Positions 52,001 to 60,431 of a stretch of DNA of 64,000 nucleotides are shown piece by piece. The stretch is from NCBI RefSeq assembly GCF_014193655.1, contig NZ_JACHZQ010000005.1:434001-498000 (forward strand), in the 5' to 3' direction. Source of the DNA: Rhizobium sp. BK313. GTDB taxonomy: Bacteria > Pseudomonadota > Alphaproteobacteria > Rhizobiales > Rhizobiaceae. The notes beneath the pieces are model-generated. The model ran no database searches. It saw only the letters and a program-made list of their open reading frames with translations, and had not been told where the DNA came from. Made by a program: the position numbers and the translations under genes. Position 1 is the stretch's first letter. Every line of letters begins with the position of its first letter.

Positions 52001-52109
52001 TGCTGATAGCACATATGTTGTTCCGGAACACTCGCTTTCGAATACCTGCCCGAAAACGCGATGTTCCGCATTCAGGAACCGGAGCGTTCCCATGCGTTCG
52101 GTCGAACGC
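52001..52109. promoter_or_regulatory. Structured divergent control region of the MarR/MFS pair
   Basis: TTGACA at 51989-51994 is a candidate -35, with TATGTT (52014-52019) at a long 19-base spacing. TGCT-gat-AGCA (52001-52011) is a small inverted repeat between them. The leader then has GGAACA (52025) pairing with TGTTCC (52062), and GCGTTCG-gt-CGAACGC (52094-52109), within three direct copies of GCGTTC (52084, 52094, 52113). Probably MarR operators and/or leader structure for the exporter gene. Confidence 0.45.
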
Positions 52110-52143
52110 GTAGCGTTCCGGGCAAGCTCGGATTTCTCGTTCC

Positions 52144-53679
52144 ATGGATATGCAAACCACGCCCGCGCCACTCGTGGCGGACCACCGCCGCCGGCTGATT
52201 CTCTTCTTTTTCCTGATGACCGCCATGTTCATGGCAACACTCGACAACCAGATCGTATCGACGGCGCTGCCAACCATCGTCGGGGAATTTGGGCACCTGG
52301 AACGCTTCGGCTGGATCGGCTCAGCCTATCTGCTCGCCCTTTCCGCCTCCATGCCGGTCTACGGCAAGTTCGGCGACCTTTTCGGCCGCAAATACGTGAT
52401 GATGGCTGCAATCGCGATCTTCACGATTGGCTCGGCGGTCTGCGGCCTCGCAGTATCGATGAACACGCTGATCGCCGCGCGCGTGTTGCAGGGCCTCGGC
52501 GGCGGCGGCATCCTGGTGTCGATCTTCGCCGTCAACGCCGATCTTTTCGAGCCGCGCGAACGCGCCCGTTATCAGAGCTATTCCAGCCTGGTGCTGATGG
52601 CCTCCGGCGCCATTGGCCCCGTTCTCGGTGGCACGATGAGCGATCTCTTCGGCTGGCGCTCGATCTTCCTCGTCAACGTACCGATCGGCTTCGTCGTTTT
52701 GGCCGGCCTCGCATTCATGCTGCCTTACCGCAAGCCGGCCCGCCGGCCGAAGATCGACTATGCAGGCGCGATCCTCCTTGCACTCACGACAACCAGCATC
52801 GTTCTCGCCGCCGACGGCACCGAGCTCTTCGGTTCGCTGCTTTCGCCCGAATGCCTCGGCATCATCGCTTTCGGCGTGCTCTGTGCATTCGCTTGGGTCT
52901 TCGTCGAACGCCGCGCGCCAGAGCCGATCGTGCCGATGACGCTGTTCCGCAACCCGACCTTCGGCCTGCTGCTGATCATCTCGGTCACCAGCGGCGCGGT
53001 CGCCATCGGCATGGTCAACTATTTCGCGCTCTTCCTGCAGACGACGACGGGCCTGTCGCCGTCGATGGCCGGCCTGCTGTTCATCCTATTGACCGGCGGC
53101 ATCGTCTGCGGCTCGCTCTCGGCGGGCCGGCTGATCTCGGCCAAAGGCCGCTATAAGCCCTTCGCCATCGCCAGCGCCGCCTGCAGCACCATCGCTTTCG
53201 CCACGCTGGCGCAAGTTCATGCCGGCACGCCGATCGTCTTCATCGGTGCCCTGATGCTGCTGCATGGCATTGGCATCGGTCTGGCGCAGCAGGTCCCGGT
53301 CATCGGCGTGCAGAATGCCGCCGCCAGCCGTGACGTCGGTGCAGCCACCGGCGCCGTGACGCTCTCGCGCATGGGCGGCGCCTCGATCGCCATTTCCATC
53401 TACGGCGCCATCATCGCCGCCAAGCTCAGCAATGTCGGCCTCTCCATTCCCGGCGTCACCAACATCGAGGAACTGACCCCGAAAATGATGGCTGCCCTGC
53501 CGGACGCCACGCGCGAAAGCGTGGCCAATGCCTATGCGAGCGCCTTCAGCCCACTGTTCATGACGGCGGCCGCCATCTGCTTCCTCGGCCTCTTGACGGC
53601 GATCACATTGAAGAATGTCCAACTGCCCAGCGCCGCCAAGAAGCTCGATAGCTCGGCCGCCGCCCACGCCGCCGAGTAA
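52144..53679 (+). CDS. MFS multidrug exporter (DHA2, 14-helix type)
   Basis: A 511-residue drug:proton antiporter of the EmrB/QacA class with about fourteen hydrophobic segments. It shows the early LDNQIVSTALPTIVGEFG (motif D1), the loop 2-3 motif GKFGDLFGRKYVMM, and the antiporter motif SLVLMASGAIGPVLGGTMSD (motif C, GxxxGPxxGG). The Shine-Dalgarno is weak. The divergent MarR gene is its likely repressor. No EmrA-type adaptor is nearby, so it may export into the periplasm on its own. Confidence 0.92.
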   Translation: MDMQTTPAPLVADHRRRLILFFFLMTAMFMATLDNQIVSTALPTIVGEFGHLERFGWIGSAYLLALSASMPVYGKFGDLFGRKYVMMAAIAIFTIGSAVCGLAVSMNTLIAARVLQGLGGGGILVSIFAVNADLFEPRERARYQSYSSLVLMASGAIGPVLGGTMSDLFGWRSIFLVNVPIGFVVLAGLAFMLPYRKPARRPKIDYAGAILLALTTTSIVLAADGTELFGSLLSPECLGIIAFGVLCAFAWVFVERRAPEPIVPMTLFRNPTFGLLLIISVTSGAVAIGMVNYFALFLQTTTGLSPSMAGLLFILLTGGIVCGSLSAGRLISAKGRYKPFAIASAACSTIAFATLAQVHAGTPIVFIGALMLLHGIGIGLAQQVPVIGVQNAAASRDVGAATGAVTLSRMGGASIAISIYGAIIAAKLSNVGLSIPGVTNIEELTPKMMAALPDATRESVANAYASAFSPLFMTAAAICFLGLLTAITLKNVQLPSAAKKLDSSAAAHAAE

Positions 53680-53697
53680 GACACGGAGCCTGCAATC

Positions 53698-53721
53698 GAC
53701 AAGGGAAGCATCCCCCTTGTC
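53698..53721 (+). terminator. Hairpin after the MFS gene
   Basis: GACAAGGG (53698-53705) pairs with CCCTTGTC (53714-53721), 18 bases after the exporter stop codon. No T-tract follows, so it is at best a weak terminator that separates the pump from the thiamine operon. Confidence 0.4.
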
Positions 53722-53751
53722 ATCCCTTCGTCACAGGACTAAACCTGCCAA

Positions 53752-53857
53752 CGCTCTAACGGGGTGCCTCATGTCTTTGCAGACATTTGGCTGAGAGGCT
53801 TTGACCGGCCAACCCGCGGAACCTGATCCGGCTAACACCGGCGGAGGGATTAGACGC
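53752..53857 (+). ncRNA. TPP riboswitch (THI element)
   Basis: Contains the invariant segments in order: GGGGTGCC, GGCTGAGA, ACCCGCGGAACCTGATCCGG, TAACACCGGCGGAGGGA. The closing stem is TCTAA (53755-53759) with TTAGA (53850-53854). It precedes thiB by 60 bases. It senses thiamine pyrophosphate and shuts off the uptake operon. Confidence 0.97.
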
Positions 53858-53870
53858 GTGACGAAATCAT

Positions 53871-53913
53871 AGCGCCCTTTTCCCGTTCAAGACGAAACCA
53901 ACGAGGAGGCGCT
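53871..53913 (+). promoter_or_regulatory. Possible Shine-Dalgarno sequestering helix of the TPP riboswitch
   Basis: AGCGCC (53871-53876) is complementary to GGCGCT (53908-53913), which overlaps the 3' half of the thiB ribosome-binding site GAGGAGG (53903-53909). No intrinsic terminator lies between riboswitch and ATG, so control by blocking translation is likely. Confidence 0.55.
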
Positions 53914-53916
53914 GTC

Positions 53917-54945
53917 ATGCCCAACCGAAAGCTGTTATCACTGTTTGCCGGCTTGGCTCTTGCCGCCGACGCAACGCTTTTTGCCGCCCAGAGCGCCGAA
54001 GCCGCCGACAAGACGCTCACCATCTACACCTATGAAAGCTTCACCGCCGACTGGGGTCCGGGCGCCAAGGTCAAGGCCGCCTTCGAGAAGACCTGCGGCT
54101 GCACGGTCAACTACGTCAGCGTCACCGACGGCGTGGCCCTCCTCTCCCGCCTGAAGCTGGAGGGCGCGGGCACCAAGGCCGACGTCGTTCTCGGTCTCGA
54201 CACCAATCTCGTCGACGAGGCCAAGGACACCGGCCTGTTCGATACCAGCGGCATCGATACGTCTGGCCTGAAGGTTCCCGGCGACTTCAAGGACGATGTC
54301 TTCGTCCCCTATGACTACGGCCATTTCGCCGTCGTCTACGACACCCAGGCGATCAAGAACCCGCCGAAGAGCATGAAAGATCTGGTCGAAGGCGATCCGA
54401 CGCAGAAGATCGTTATCGAGGACCCGCGCACCTCAACCCCGGGCCTCGGCCTCCTGCTCTGGGTGAAGTCGGTCTATGGCGACAAGGCGACGGATGCCTG
54501 GACGAAGCTCAAGGGTCGAATCCTGACCGTGACGCCCGGTTGGTCGGAAGCCTATGACCTCTTCACCAAGGGCGAAGCGCCGATGGTGCTGTCCTATACG
54601 ACGTCGCCGGCCTACCACATGATCGAGGATAAGACCGATCGTTATCAGGCGGCCGCCTTCTCCGAAGGCCACTACATCCAGATCGAAGTGGCCGGCCTGA
54701 TCAAGTTGTCGGCAAACAAGGAGCTTGCCCGCGACTTCTTGAAGTTCATGGTCTCGCCCGGTTTCCAGGACACGATCCCGACCAATAATTGGATGATGCC
54801 GGTCTCGGCCACCACCGAACCGCTACCGGATGCCTTCAGCAAGCTAGTCGTACCGTCCAAGACCTTCCTGATGAGCCCAGACGTGGTCGAGAAGAACCGC
54901 AAGGCCTGGATCGACGAATGGCTGGCGGCCACCAGCACGAATTGA
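53917..54945 (+). CDS. thiB: Thiamine ABC transporter substrate-binding protein
   Basis: A 342-residue periplasmic binding protein for thiamine, TMP or TPP. The signal peptide (about residues 1-29, ending SAEA) is followed by TLTIYTYESFTADWGPGAKVKAAFEKTCGCTVNYVSVTDGVALLSRLKLEG, which is highly typical of ThiB. VLSYTTSPAYHMIE is another family landmark. It follows a TPP riboswitch and precedes thiP and thiQ. Confidence 0.96.
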   Translation: MPNRKLLSLFAGLALAADATLFAAQSAEAADKTLTIYTYESFTADWGPGAKVKAAFEKTCGCTVNYVSVTDGVALLSRLKLEGAGTKADVVLGLDTNLVDEAKDTGLFDTSGIDTSGLKVPGDFKDDVFVPYDYGHFAVVYDTQAIKNPPKSMKDLVEGDPTQKIVIEDPRTSTPGLGLLLWVKSVYGDKATDAWTKLKGRILTVTPGWSEAYDLFTKGEAPMVLSYTTSPAYHMIEDKTDRYQAAAFSEGHYIQIEVAGLIKLSANKELARDFLKFMVSPGFQDTIPTNNWMMPVSATTEPLPDAFSKLVVPSKTFLMSPDVVEKNRKAWIDEWLAATSTN

Positions 54946-54952
54946 CATCGGG

Positions 54953-56593
54953 ATGATACTGACAACGCCCGAGAGAAGACATGCCATTGCCGGCGGAGCG
55001 CTCAGCCTCGCCGGAATTGCACTTTTCATCGGCCTTGCCATCGTCACCTTGCTTGCGGCCGGTATCGAATCTGCCGGCGGCAATCTGCTCACGGATCCCT
55101 ATCTTCTGCGTGTGCTGCGCTTCACCCTGCTACAGGCGACGCTCTCCACACTTCTTTCCGTTATCCTCGCAATTCCGGTCGCCCGCGCGCTGGCGCGACA
55201 ACAGCGCTTTCCCGGTCGGCTCTGGCTGATCCGGCTGATGGCCGTTCCGATGGGCCTACCGGTGCTGATCGGCGCGCTCGGCCTGCTCGGCATCTGGGGA
55301 CGCCACGGCATCCTCAACCAGGCGCTGACCGGCCTCGGCCTGTCGCAGCCGGTCAGCATCTACGGGCTGACGGGCATCCTGCTGGCGCACGTCTTCTTCA
55401 ATCTGCCGCTCGCCGCCCGTCTGATGCTTGCCGGGCTGGAGCGTGTGCCGGCGGAATATTGGCTGATGGCCGGCGGGCTCGGCATGCGCCCTGCCTCCGT
55501 CTTCCGCTTCATTGAATGGCCGGTGCTGCGCGGCCTCATCCCAGGCATATCGGGCCTGATCTTCATGCTCTGCGCCACCAGTTTCACGCTGGTGCTGATC
55601 CTCGGGGGCGGCCCGGCCGCGACCACGCTCGAGGTGGCGATCTACCAGGCACTGCGCTTCGATTTCGACCCCGGCCGCGCTGTGGCCCTGTCCCTCCTGC
55701 AAATCGCTGTGACCGCCGCCATTCTCGGCGCGATGGCTTTGCTTCCGGCGCCGGACGATCATGGGCTGACGGCGGGCCGCGCCGTGCGGCGCATCGACGG
55801 AATGTTGCCCGCCGCCAAATTGGCCGATAGCGCATTGCTCCTGCTCGCCACTTTGTTCATCGGCTTGCCGCTCGCCTCGGTGGTCGTCGCCGGCCTCAAG
55901 GCTGATCTTCCCAGGCTAGTCGGCCAAACGATCTTCCTGGAGGCGACCTTGACCAGCCTCTTGATCGCCCTTGCCGCCGGCGTTTTGGCGATCTTGGCCT
56001 CCTTCGCCATTGTTCGCGCCCGCTCCGTCATATCGGCCGAACGCCGAAAAATTCCAGGCCTGCGCGGCCTGGCGATCGCCTTGAGCGGCACGTCCTCTCT
56101 GGTCCTGCTGGTACCGCCGGTCGTACTGGCGACCGGATGGTTCCTGGCGCTCAGGCTGTTCGGCGACCCCACCCGCTTCGCCGCCCTTCTGATCGTCGCC
56201 ATCAATGCCCTGATGGCACTGCCCTTCGTCATCCGCGTCATCGAGCCGGCCTATGCCGTCCATCGCCGCCGCACCGAACGTCTGGCGGCGAGTCTCGGCC
56301 TTCAAGGGTTGTCGCGACTGCAGTTGATTGACTGGCCCGGTCTGCGTAAGCCATTCTTCACCGCTCTGTCCTTCGCCATGGCACTCTCGCTCGGCGATCT
56401 CGGCGCCGTCGCCCTCTTCGGCTCCGACAGCCTGATGACGCTGCCCTGGCTGCTCTACGGCAAGCTCGGCAGCTACCGCACCAATGACGCGGACGGGCTT
56501 GCATTCATCCTGGGGCTGGTATGTCTTCTGCTGACCATCGCCGGTACAGCCGGTCAAGGCGGACATGAGGACGAAGGCAGGCGCAATGACTGA
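54953..56593 (+). CDS. thiP: Thiamine ABC transporter permease
   Basis: A 546-residue double-length permease: two MalF-like halves fused in one chain, as is usual for ThiP. EAA-type loops are found near residues 160 (VPAEYWLMAGGLGMRPASVFRFIEWP) and 440 (RRRTERLAASLGLQGLSRLQLIDWP). It follows thiB by seven bases, and its end overlaps the thiQ start by eight bases. Confidence 0.95.
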   Translation: MILTTPERRHAIAGGALSLAGIALFIGLAIVTLLAAGIESAGGNLLTDPYLLRVLRFTLLQATLSTLLSVILAIPVARALARQQRFPGRLWLIRLMAVPMGLPVLIGALGLLGIWGRHGILNQALTGLGLSQPVSIYGLTGILLAHVFFNLPLAARLMLAGLERVPAEYWLMAGGLGMRPASVFRFIEWPVLRGLIPGISGLIFMLCATSFTLVLILGGGPAATTLEVAIYQALRFDFDPGRAVALSLLQIAVTAAILGAMALLPAPDDHGLTAGRAVRRIDGMLPAAKLADSALLLLATLFIGLPLASVVVAGLKADLPRLVGQTIFLEATLTSLLIALAAGVLAILASFAIVRARSVISAERRKIPGLRGLAIALSGTSSLVLLVPPVVLATGWFLALRLFGDPTRFAALLIVAINALMALPFVIRVIEPAYAVHRRRTERLAASLGLQGLSRLQLIDWPGLRKPFFTALSFAMALSLGDLGAVALFGSDSLMTLPWLLYGKLGSYRTNDADGLAFILGLVCLLLTIAGTAGQGGHEDEGRRND

Positions 56594-57314
56594 TCATCAG
56601 GCCATGGCCGAACCTGGCATCGCGATGACCGGTGTCGAATTGCGGCTCGGCACGCATGATTTCAGCTTCGACTGCGACCTGCCGCAGGGCAAAATCATCG
56701 CCATCACCGGCCCGTCCGGATCGGGAAAATCCACCTACCTCAATCTGCTCGCCGGCTTCGAGACGCCGGACCGTGGCCGCATCATGCTTGCAGGACAGGA
56801 CGTCACCGGGCTGCATCCCTCCGAGCGGCCGGTATCGCTGGTTTTCCAGGATAACAACCTGTTTGCCCATCTCGATCTCTTCACCAATGTCGGATTGGGC
56901 ATCAGCCCGTCGCTTAAGCTCTCGGCGGACGACCGACAAAGGATTTCGGAGGCCTTGGCGCGCGTCGGGCTTACCGGTTTCGACAGACGCAAACCGGGCA
57001 CCCTCTCCGGCGGCGAGCGGCAACGTGCCGCCTTCGCCCGGGCGCTGGTGCGCGACAAGCCGATCCTCTTGCTCGACGAGCCCTTCGCCGCACTTGATCC
57101 CGGCTTGCGCTCCGGCATGGCGGAGCTGTTGATCACGCTTCACCGCGAGACCGGCAATACAGTGCTGATCGTCTCGCACGATCCGGCCGAAGTCCGACGC
57201 CTTGCCGACCATGCCGTCTTCATCGACGGCGGAACAATCCGGCTTTCGGCCCCTATTGAACGCTTCCTGAAGCAGGACGGCATTCCGGCGCTGGCCACAT
57301 TTCTACAACATTGA
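56586..57314 (+). CDS. thiQ: Thiamine ABC transporter ATP-binding protein
   Basis: A 242-residue ATPase with Walker A GPSGSGKST (42-50), VFQDNNLFAHL, signature LSGGERQR, Walker B LLLDEPF and the switch His in IVSHDPAEV. I chose the ATG at 56586 inside the end of thiP; an in-frame ATG at 56565 is less likely. Completes the ThiBPQ importer. Confidence 0.94.
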   Translation: MTDHQAMAEPGIAMTGVELRLGTHDFSFDCDLPQGKIIAITGPSGSGKSTYLNLLAGFETPDRGRIMLAGQDVTGLHPSERPVSLVFQDNNLFAHLDLFTNVGLGISPSLKLSADDRQRISEALARVGLTGFDRRKPGTLSGGERQRAAFARALVRDKPILLLDEPFAALDPGLRSGMAELLITLHRETGNTVLIVSHDPAEVRRLADHAVFIDGGTIRLSAPIERFLKQDGIPALATFLQH

Positions 57315-57584
57315 GTGCGCCGCAGCATCTTGCTGCCGTTTTTGCCTTAATTTCGTCGCGGCGGGCGGCTGAAAGTCCTGGCATATGCTTGCTAAAATAC
57401 AACGCCGCGACAATTAAACGGAGTCTCGCTATGCAACGGCTGCCGAAATCGGCTACAGCAGGGGGCGGAGACCATCCGGGTGAGCTCAGGCTTGATCGGG
57501 TGGATGCAACCTTTGACGAAGCGCGGCAATGATCGGCCTTGTCATGATCAACCGGGTTCGGCGTCCGGCCGGCATGGCAGCGAA

Positions 57585-59117
57585 ATGAACGGGACACAAG
57601 CACTGAAGCAGAACAAGCACGCAGCACGAAGGATCAGCGCGACTGTCGCGACGCACACGCGCCGCTTCGCCCCCGTCCTCATTGCCGCGATGGTGCTTAA
57701 CGGCTGTCAGTCGGTGCTGGATCAATCCTATCATGCGAATGTTTCGCCCTCCGCCAATCCGCAGATCGTTTCCGAAGTGCAAAAGAACGATCCGCGCGCG
57801 CAGATGGGCGCCCGCGAGCATCCACGCATCCTTGCGAGCTATGGCGGCGAATATAAGGACGCCAGGACCGAGCGGCTGGTGGCCCGCATCGCCGGCGCGC
57901 TGACCAGCGTCTCGGAAAATCCACAGCAATCCTATCGCATTACCATTCTGAATTCGCCGTCGATCAACGCCTTCGCGCTGCCCGGCGGCTATCTCTACGT
58001 TACCCGCGGTCTGTTGGCGCTTGCCAACGATGCCTCGGAGGTTGCCGCCGTGCTGTCGCACGAGATGGCCCACGTCACAGCCAATCACGGTATCGAGCGC
58101 CAGAAGCGCGAAGAGGCGGAGGTCATCGCCAGCCGCGTTGTGGCCGAAGTCTTGTCGAGCGATCTTGCCGGCAAGCAGGCGCTCGCCCGCGGCAAACTGC
58201 GCCTTGCCGCCTTCTCCCGCCAGCAGGAACTGCAGGCCGACGAGATCGGCATCCGCACGCTCGGTCAGGCCGGCTACGACCCCTATGCCGCCGCCCGCTT
58301 CCTCAACGCGATGGAAGACTACAGTCACTTCATGACGGCCAATTCCGACGCCGACCAGAGCCTCGACTTCCTATCGAGCCATCCGAGCACGCCACAGCGC
58401 ATCGATCTTGCCAAGGCGCATGCCCGCGAATTCGGCGAGGAGGGCAAGGTCGGCGATACCGGCCGCGACTATTACCTCAACGGCATCGACGGCCTGCTTT
58501 ATGGCGACAGCCCGGAGGAAGGCTATGTTCGTGGCCAGACCTTCCTGCACGGTGGCCTCGGCATCCGCTTCGATGTGCCGCCCGATTTCCACATCGACAA
58601 CAAGGTTGAGGCGGTCATGGCGACCGGCCCCGGCGACATCGCCGTCCGCTTCGACGGCGTTGCCGACACCCAGAACCAGAACTTGACGAATTATATTTCC
58701 AGCGGCTGGGTCACGGGCCTCGATCCATCGACTATCAAGTCGATCACCGTCAATGGCATGGATGCGGCAACTGCGCGTGCCTCGGCCGATCGTTGGGATT
58801 TCGACGTCACCGTCATCCGCGACCGCTCCCAAATCTTCCGCTTCCTGACGGCCGTACCGAAAGGCAATATCACCGCGCTGGAGCAGACCGCCGATGTGCT
58901 GCGCTCAAGCTTCCGGCACATGACGCCGGAGGAAGCCTCATCGCTGAAGCCGCTGCGCGTACGCGTCGTCACCGTCAAGGCGGGCGATAACATCACCACG
59001 CTCGCTGCGCGCATGATGGGTACCGACCGCAAGCTCGATCTGTTCAAACTGATCAACGCCCTGCCAACGGGTGCAACGGTTGCGCCCGGCGACAAGGTCA
59101 AGATTATTTCGGAATAG
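57585..59117 (+). CDS. M48-family metalloprotease lipoprotein with C-terminal LysM-like domain
   Basis: A 510-residue predicted envelope protease. A lipobox, VLNGC (Cys41), follows a long basic N-terminus. The zinc site is HEMAH (159-163), with the downstream ELQADEIG supplying the third ligand. The middle region is a beta-rich domain, and the last 50 residues (VVTVKAGDNITTLAARMMGTDRKLDLFKLINAL...VAPGDKVKII) look like a LysM peptidoglycan-binding motif. Relatives such as BepA and LoiP act in outer-membrane protein quality control. The start is uncertain: I prefer the ATG at 57585, but a GTG at 57480 is in frame with a better Shine-Dalgarno. Confidence 0.85.
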   Translation: MNGTQALKQNKHAARRISATVATHTRRFAPVLIAAMVLNGCQSVLDQSYHANVSPSANPQIVSEVQKNDPRAQMGAREHPRILASYGGEYKDARTERLVARIAGALTSVSENPQQSYRITILNSPSINAFALPGGYLYVTRGLLALANDASEVAAVLSHEMAHVTANHGIERQKREEAEVIASRVVAEVLSSDLAGKQALARGKLRLAAFSRQQELQADEIGIRTLGQAGYDPYAAARFLNAMEDYSHFMTANSDADQSLDFLSSHPSTPQRIDLAKAHAREFGEEGKVGDTGRDYYLNGIDGLLYGDSPEEGYVRGQTFLHGGLGIRFDVPPDFHIDNKVEAVMATGPGDIAVRFDGVADTQNQNLTNYISSGWVTGLDPSTIKSITVNGMDAATARASADRWDFDVTVIRDRSQIFRFLTAVPKGNITALEQTADVLRSSFRHMTPEEASSLKPLRVRVVTVKAGDNITTLAARMMGTDRKLDLFKLINALPTGATVAPGDKVKIISE

Positions 59118-59130
59118 ACGATTTGTTGCC

Positions 59131-59150
59131 TTCTCCCCATGGGGAGAAGG
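59131..59150. repeat. Perfect 20-bp palindrome between convergent genes
   Basis: CTTCTCCCCATGGGGAGAAG, between the protease stop (59117) and the rpoH2 stop (59162). It can form a hairpin in either transcript. It resembles the core of the CCCTCTCCCC repeats seen elsewhere in the window. Confidence 0.65.
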
Positions 59151-59161
59151 GATTGTCCACT

Positions 59162-60025
59162 TCAGGCATAACTTGCCATGCGCGGATCAGCGTCGACCAG
59201 GGCGCTGCGGAGCTTCTCCATGGCGCGGCTTTCGATCTGGCGTACGCGTTCCTTTGAAATGCCGAGGTCGGCACCCAGCTCCTCGAGCGTCGCACCGTCC
59301 TCCACCAGGCGGCGCGCGCGGATGATTTTCATTTCACGCTCGTTCAGGTGCTTCAATGCGGAGGCCAGCCAGATGCGGCGGCGCTCGCCGTCGATCATGT
59401 TGGAGACCTGTTCGTCCGGCAGAGGCTCGTCGCTGATCAAGAAATCCATGCGCTCGGCGCTTTCGGCATCACCGGAGATCGACGGCGCCTGCAAGGACGC
59501 GTCGTTGCTGGAAAGGCGCGCATCCATGGTTTGCACATCGGCAAGACTGACACCGAGGGCGACGGCGATTTCCTCATGGATGGACTGCACGGTTACGCCG
59601 GTGTTACCCCTTGCGAGTTTGGCGCGCAGGCGGCGGAGATTGAAGAACAGCGCCTTCTGCGCCGAACTGGTGCCACCGCGCACGATCGACCAGTTGCGCA
59701 GGATATAATCTTGGATCGAGGCGCGGATCCACCAGCTCGCATAAGTCGAGAATCGCACCTCCCGTTCCGGTTCGAACCTTGCCGCCGCCTCCAGGAGCCC
59801 TACATAACCTTCCTGTACCAGATCACTCATCGGCAAGCCGAAATTGCGGAACTTGCCCGCCATCGAAATAACGAGGCGCATGTGGGCTGTAGCGATCTTG
59901 TTGCGAGCGCCGCGGTCGTCGTGATCCTTCCAGCGGATGGCGAGATCGTGCTCTTCGTCGCGGCCGAGATAGGGGGCGGCCATCGCAATCTTAATCATAC
60001 GCCGATCTGCAGACATATTCTTCAT
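59162..60025 (-). CDS. rpoH2: RNA polymerase sigma factor RpoH2
   Basis: A 287-residue sigma-32-type factor. Region 2 reads DLVQEGYVGLLEAAARFEPEREVRFSTYASWWIRASIQDYI. The RpoH box QKALFFNLRR identifies it as an RpoH, and region 4 is TLEELGADLGISKERVRQIESRAMEKL. Rhizobia carry two or more RpoH genes; this one next to carD fits RpoH2, involved in oxidative and general stress. The second of two close ATGs (60025) is preferred, since AGGGG sits only two bases from the first but eight from the second. A near match to a general-stress ECF promoter lies upstream. Confidence 0.92.
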   Translation of the reverse strand: MKNMSADRRMIKIAMAAPYLGRDEEHDLAIRWKDHDDRGARNKIATAHMRLVISMAGKFRNFGLPMSDLVQEGYVGLLEAAARFEPEREVRFSTYASWWIRASIQDYILRNWSIVRGGTSSAQKALFFNLRRLRAKLARGNTGVTVQSIHEEIAVALGVSLADVQTMDARLSSNDASLQAPSISGDAESAERMDFLISDEPLPDEQVSNMIDGERRRIWLASALKHLNEREMKIIRARRLVEDGATLEELGADLGISKERVRQIESRAMEKLRSALVDADPRMASYA

Positions 60026-60072
60026 ATGCATATCCCCTAAATCCTACCCCAAAATCGTCTCTGTGCGCGGTC

Positions 60073-60099
60073 AACGGAAAAGGCAGCAAACATCGTTCC
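60073..60099 (-). promoter_or_regulatory. Candidate ECF (RpoE2/EcfG-type) promoter of rpoH2
   Basis: On the minus strand GGAAC (60099-60095), an 18-base spacer and CGTT (60076-60073), about 48 bases before the rpoH2 start. This resembles the alphaproteobacterial general-stress promoter (GGAAC...CGTT), with the spacer about one base longer than usual. rpoH2 of Sinorhizobium is known to be under that system. Confidence 0.5.
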
Positions 60100-60377
60100 C
60101 GGACATTGCTGCGCGGATGAAAATCTATGATTGGAATGCAATTGGAGACCTGTCCGGATGTCCGGACGGTCGGTTACGGGTCTAATTCGGCTTCACCGAA
60201 ATGACCTAGCGAACGAAATGGCTTCAGATCGCCGGGAAATTTCCAATCAAAACGCATGGGGTCCGGTCCTCTTGAACGTTATGGGAAACGGCTGGTCGAG
60301 AAACTCACATCAGGAGAAAACTCACACCGGCCGCGAATACGAGGCATAAACGCAGCAGACGGGAAAAGGTTCCAAAG

Positions 60378-60408
60378 AAAAAACCCGGCGCAATGGCCGG
60401 GTTTTTTT
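60378..60408. terminator. Intrinsic terminator of carD
   Basis: AAAAAACCCGGC (60378-60389) pairs with GCCGGGTTTTTT (60396-60407). On the minus strand the stem ends in a T-run 24 bases after the carD stop; its A/T flanks make it bidirectional. Confidence 0.9.
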
Positions 60409-60431
60409 GACCTGATATTTGCCTTTTGGCC

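Larger units (their letters stand above)
60026..60431. other. Intergenic region between rpoH2 and carD
   Basis: 406 bp. It holds the candidate ECF promoter for rpoH2 (60073-60099), an inverted repeat GTCCGGA-tg-TCCGGAC (60152-60167), and the carD terminator (60378-60408). A 72-codon frame at 60131-60349 lacks a ribosome-binding site and protein-like composition. Otherwise nothing recognised. Confidence 0.5.

Noticed and set aside
52092..53156. A 354-codon plus-strand frame overlapping the MFS gene
   Set aside because: Rich in Arg and His in another frame of the same strand; the MFS frame has motifs and membrane helices.
57311..57532. A 73-codon plus-strand frame between thiQ and the protease gene
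   Set aside because: No Shine-Dalgarno, no motif; composition is like intergenic DNA.
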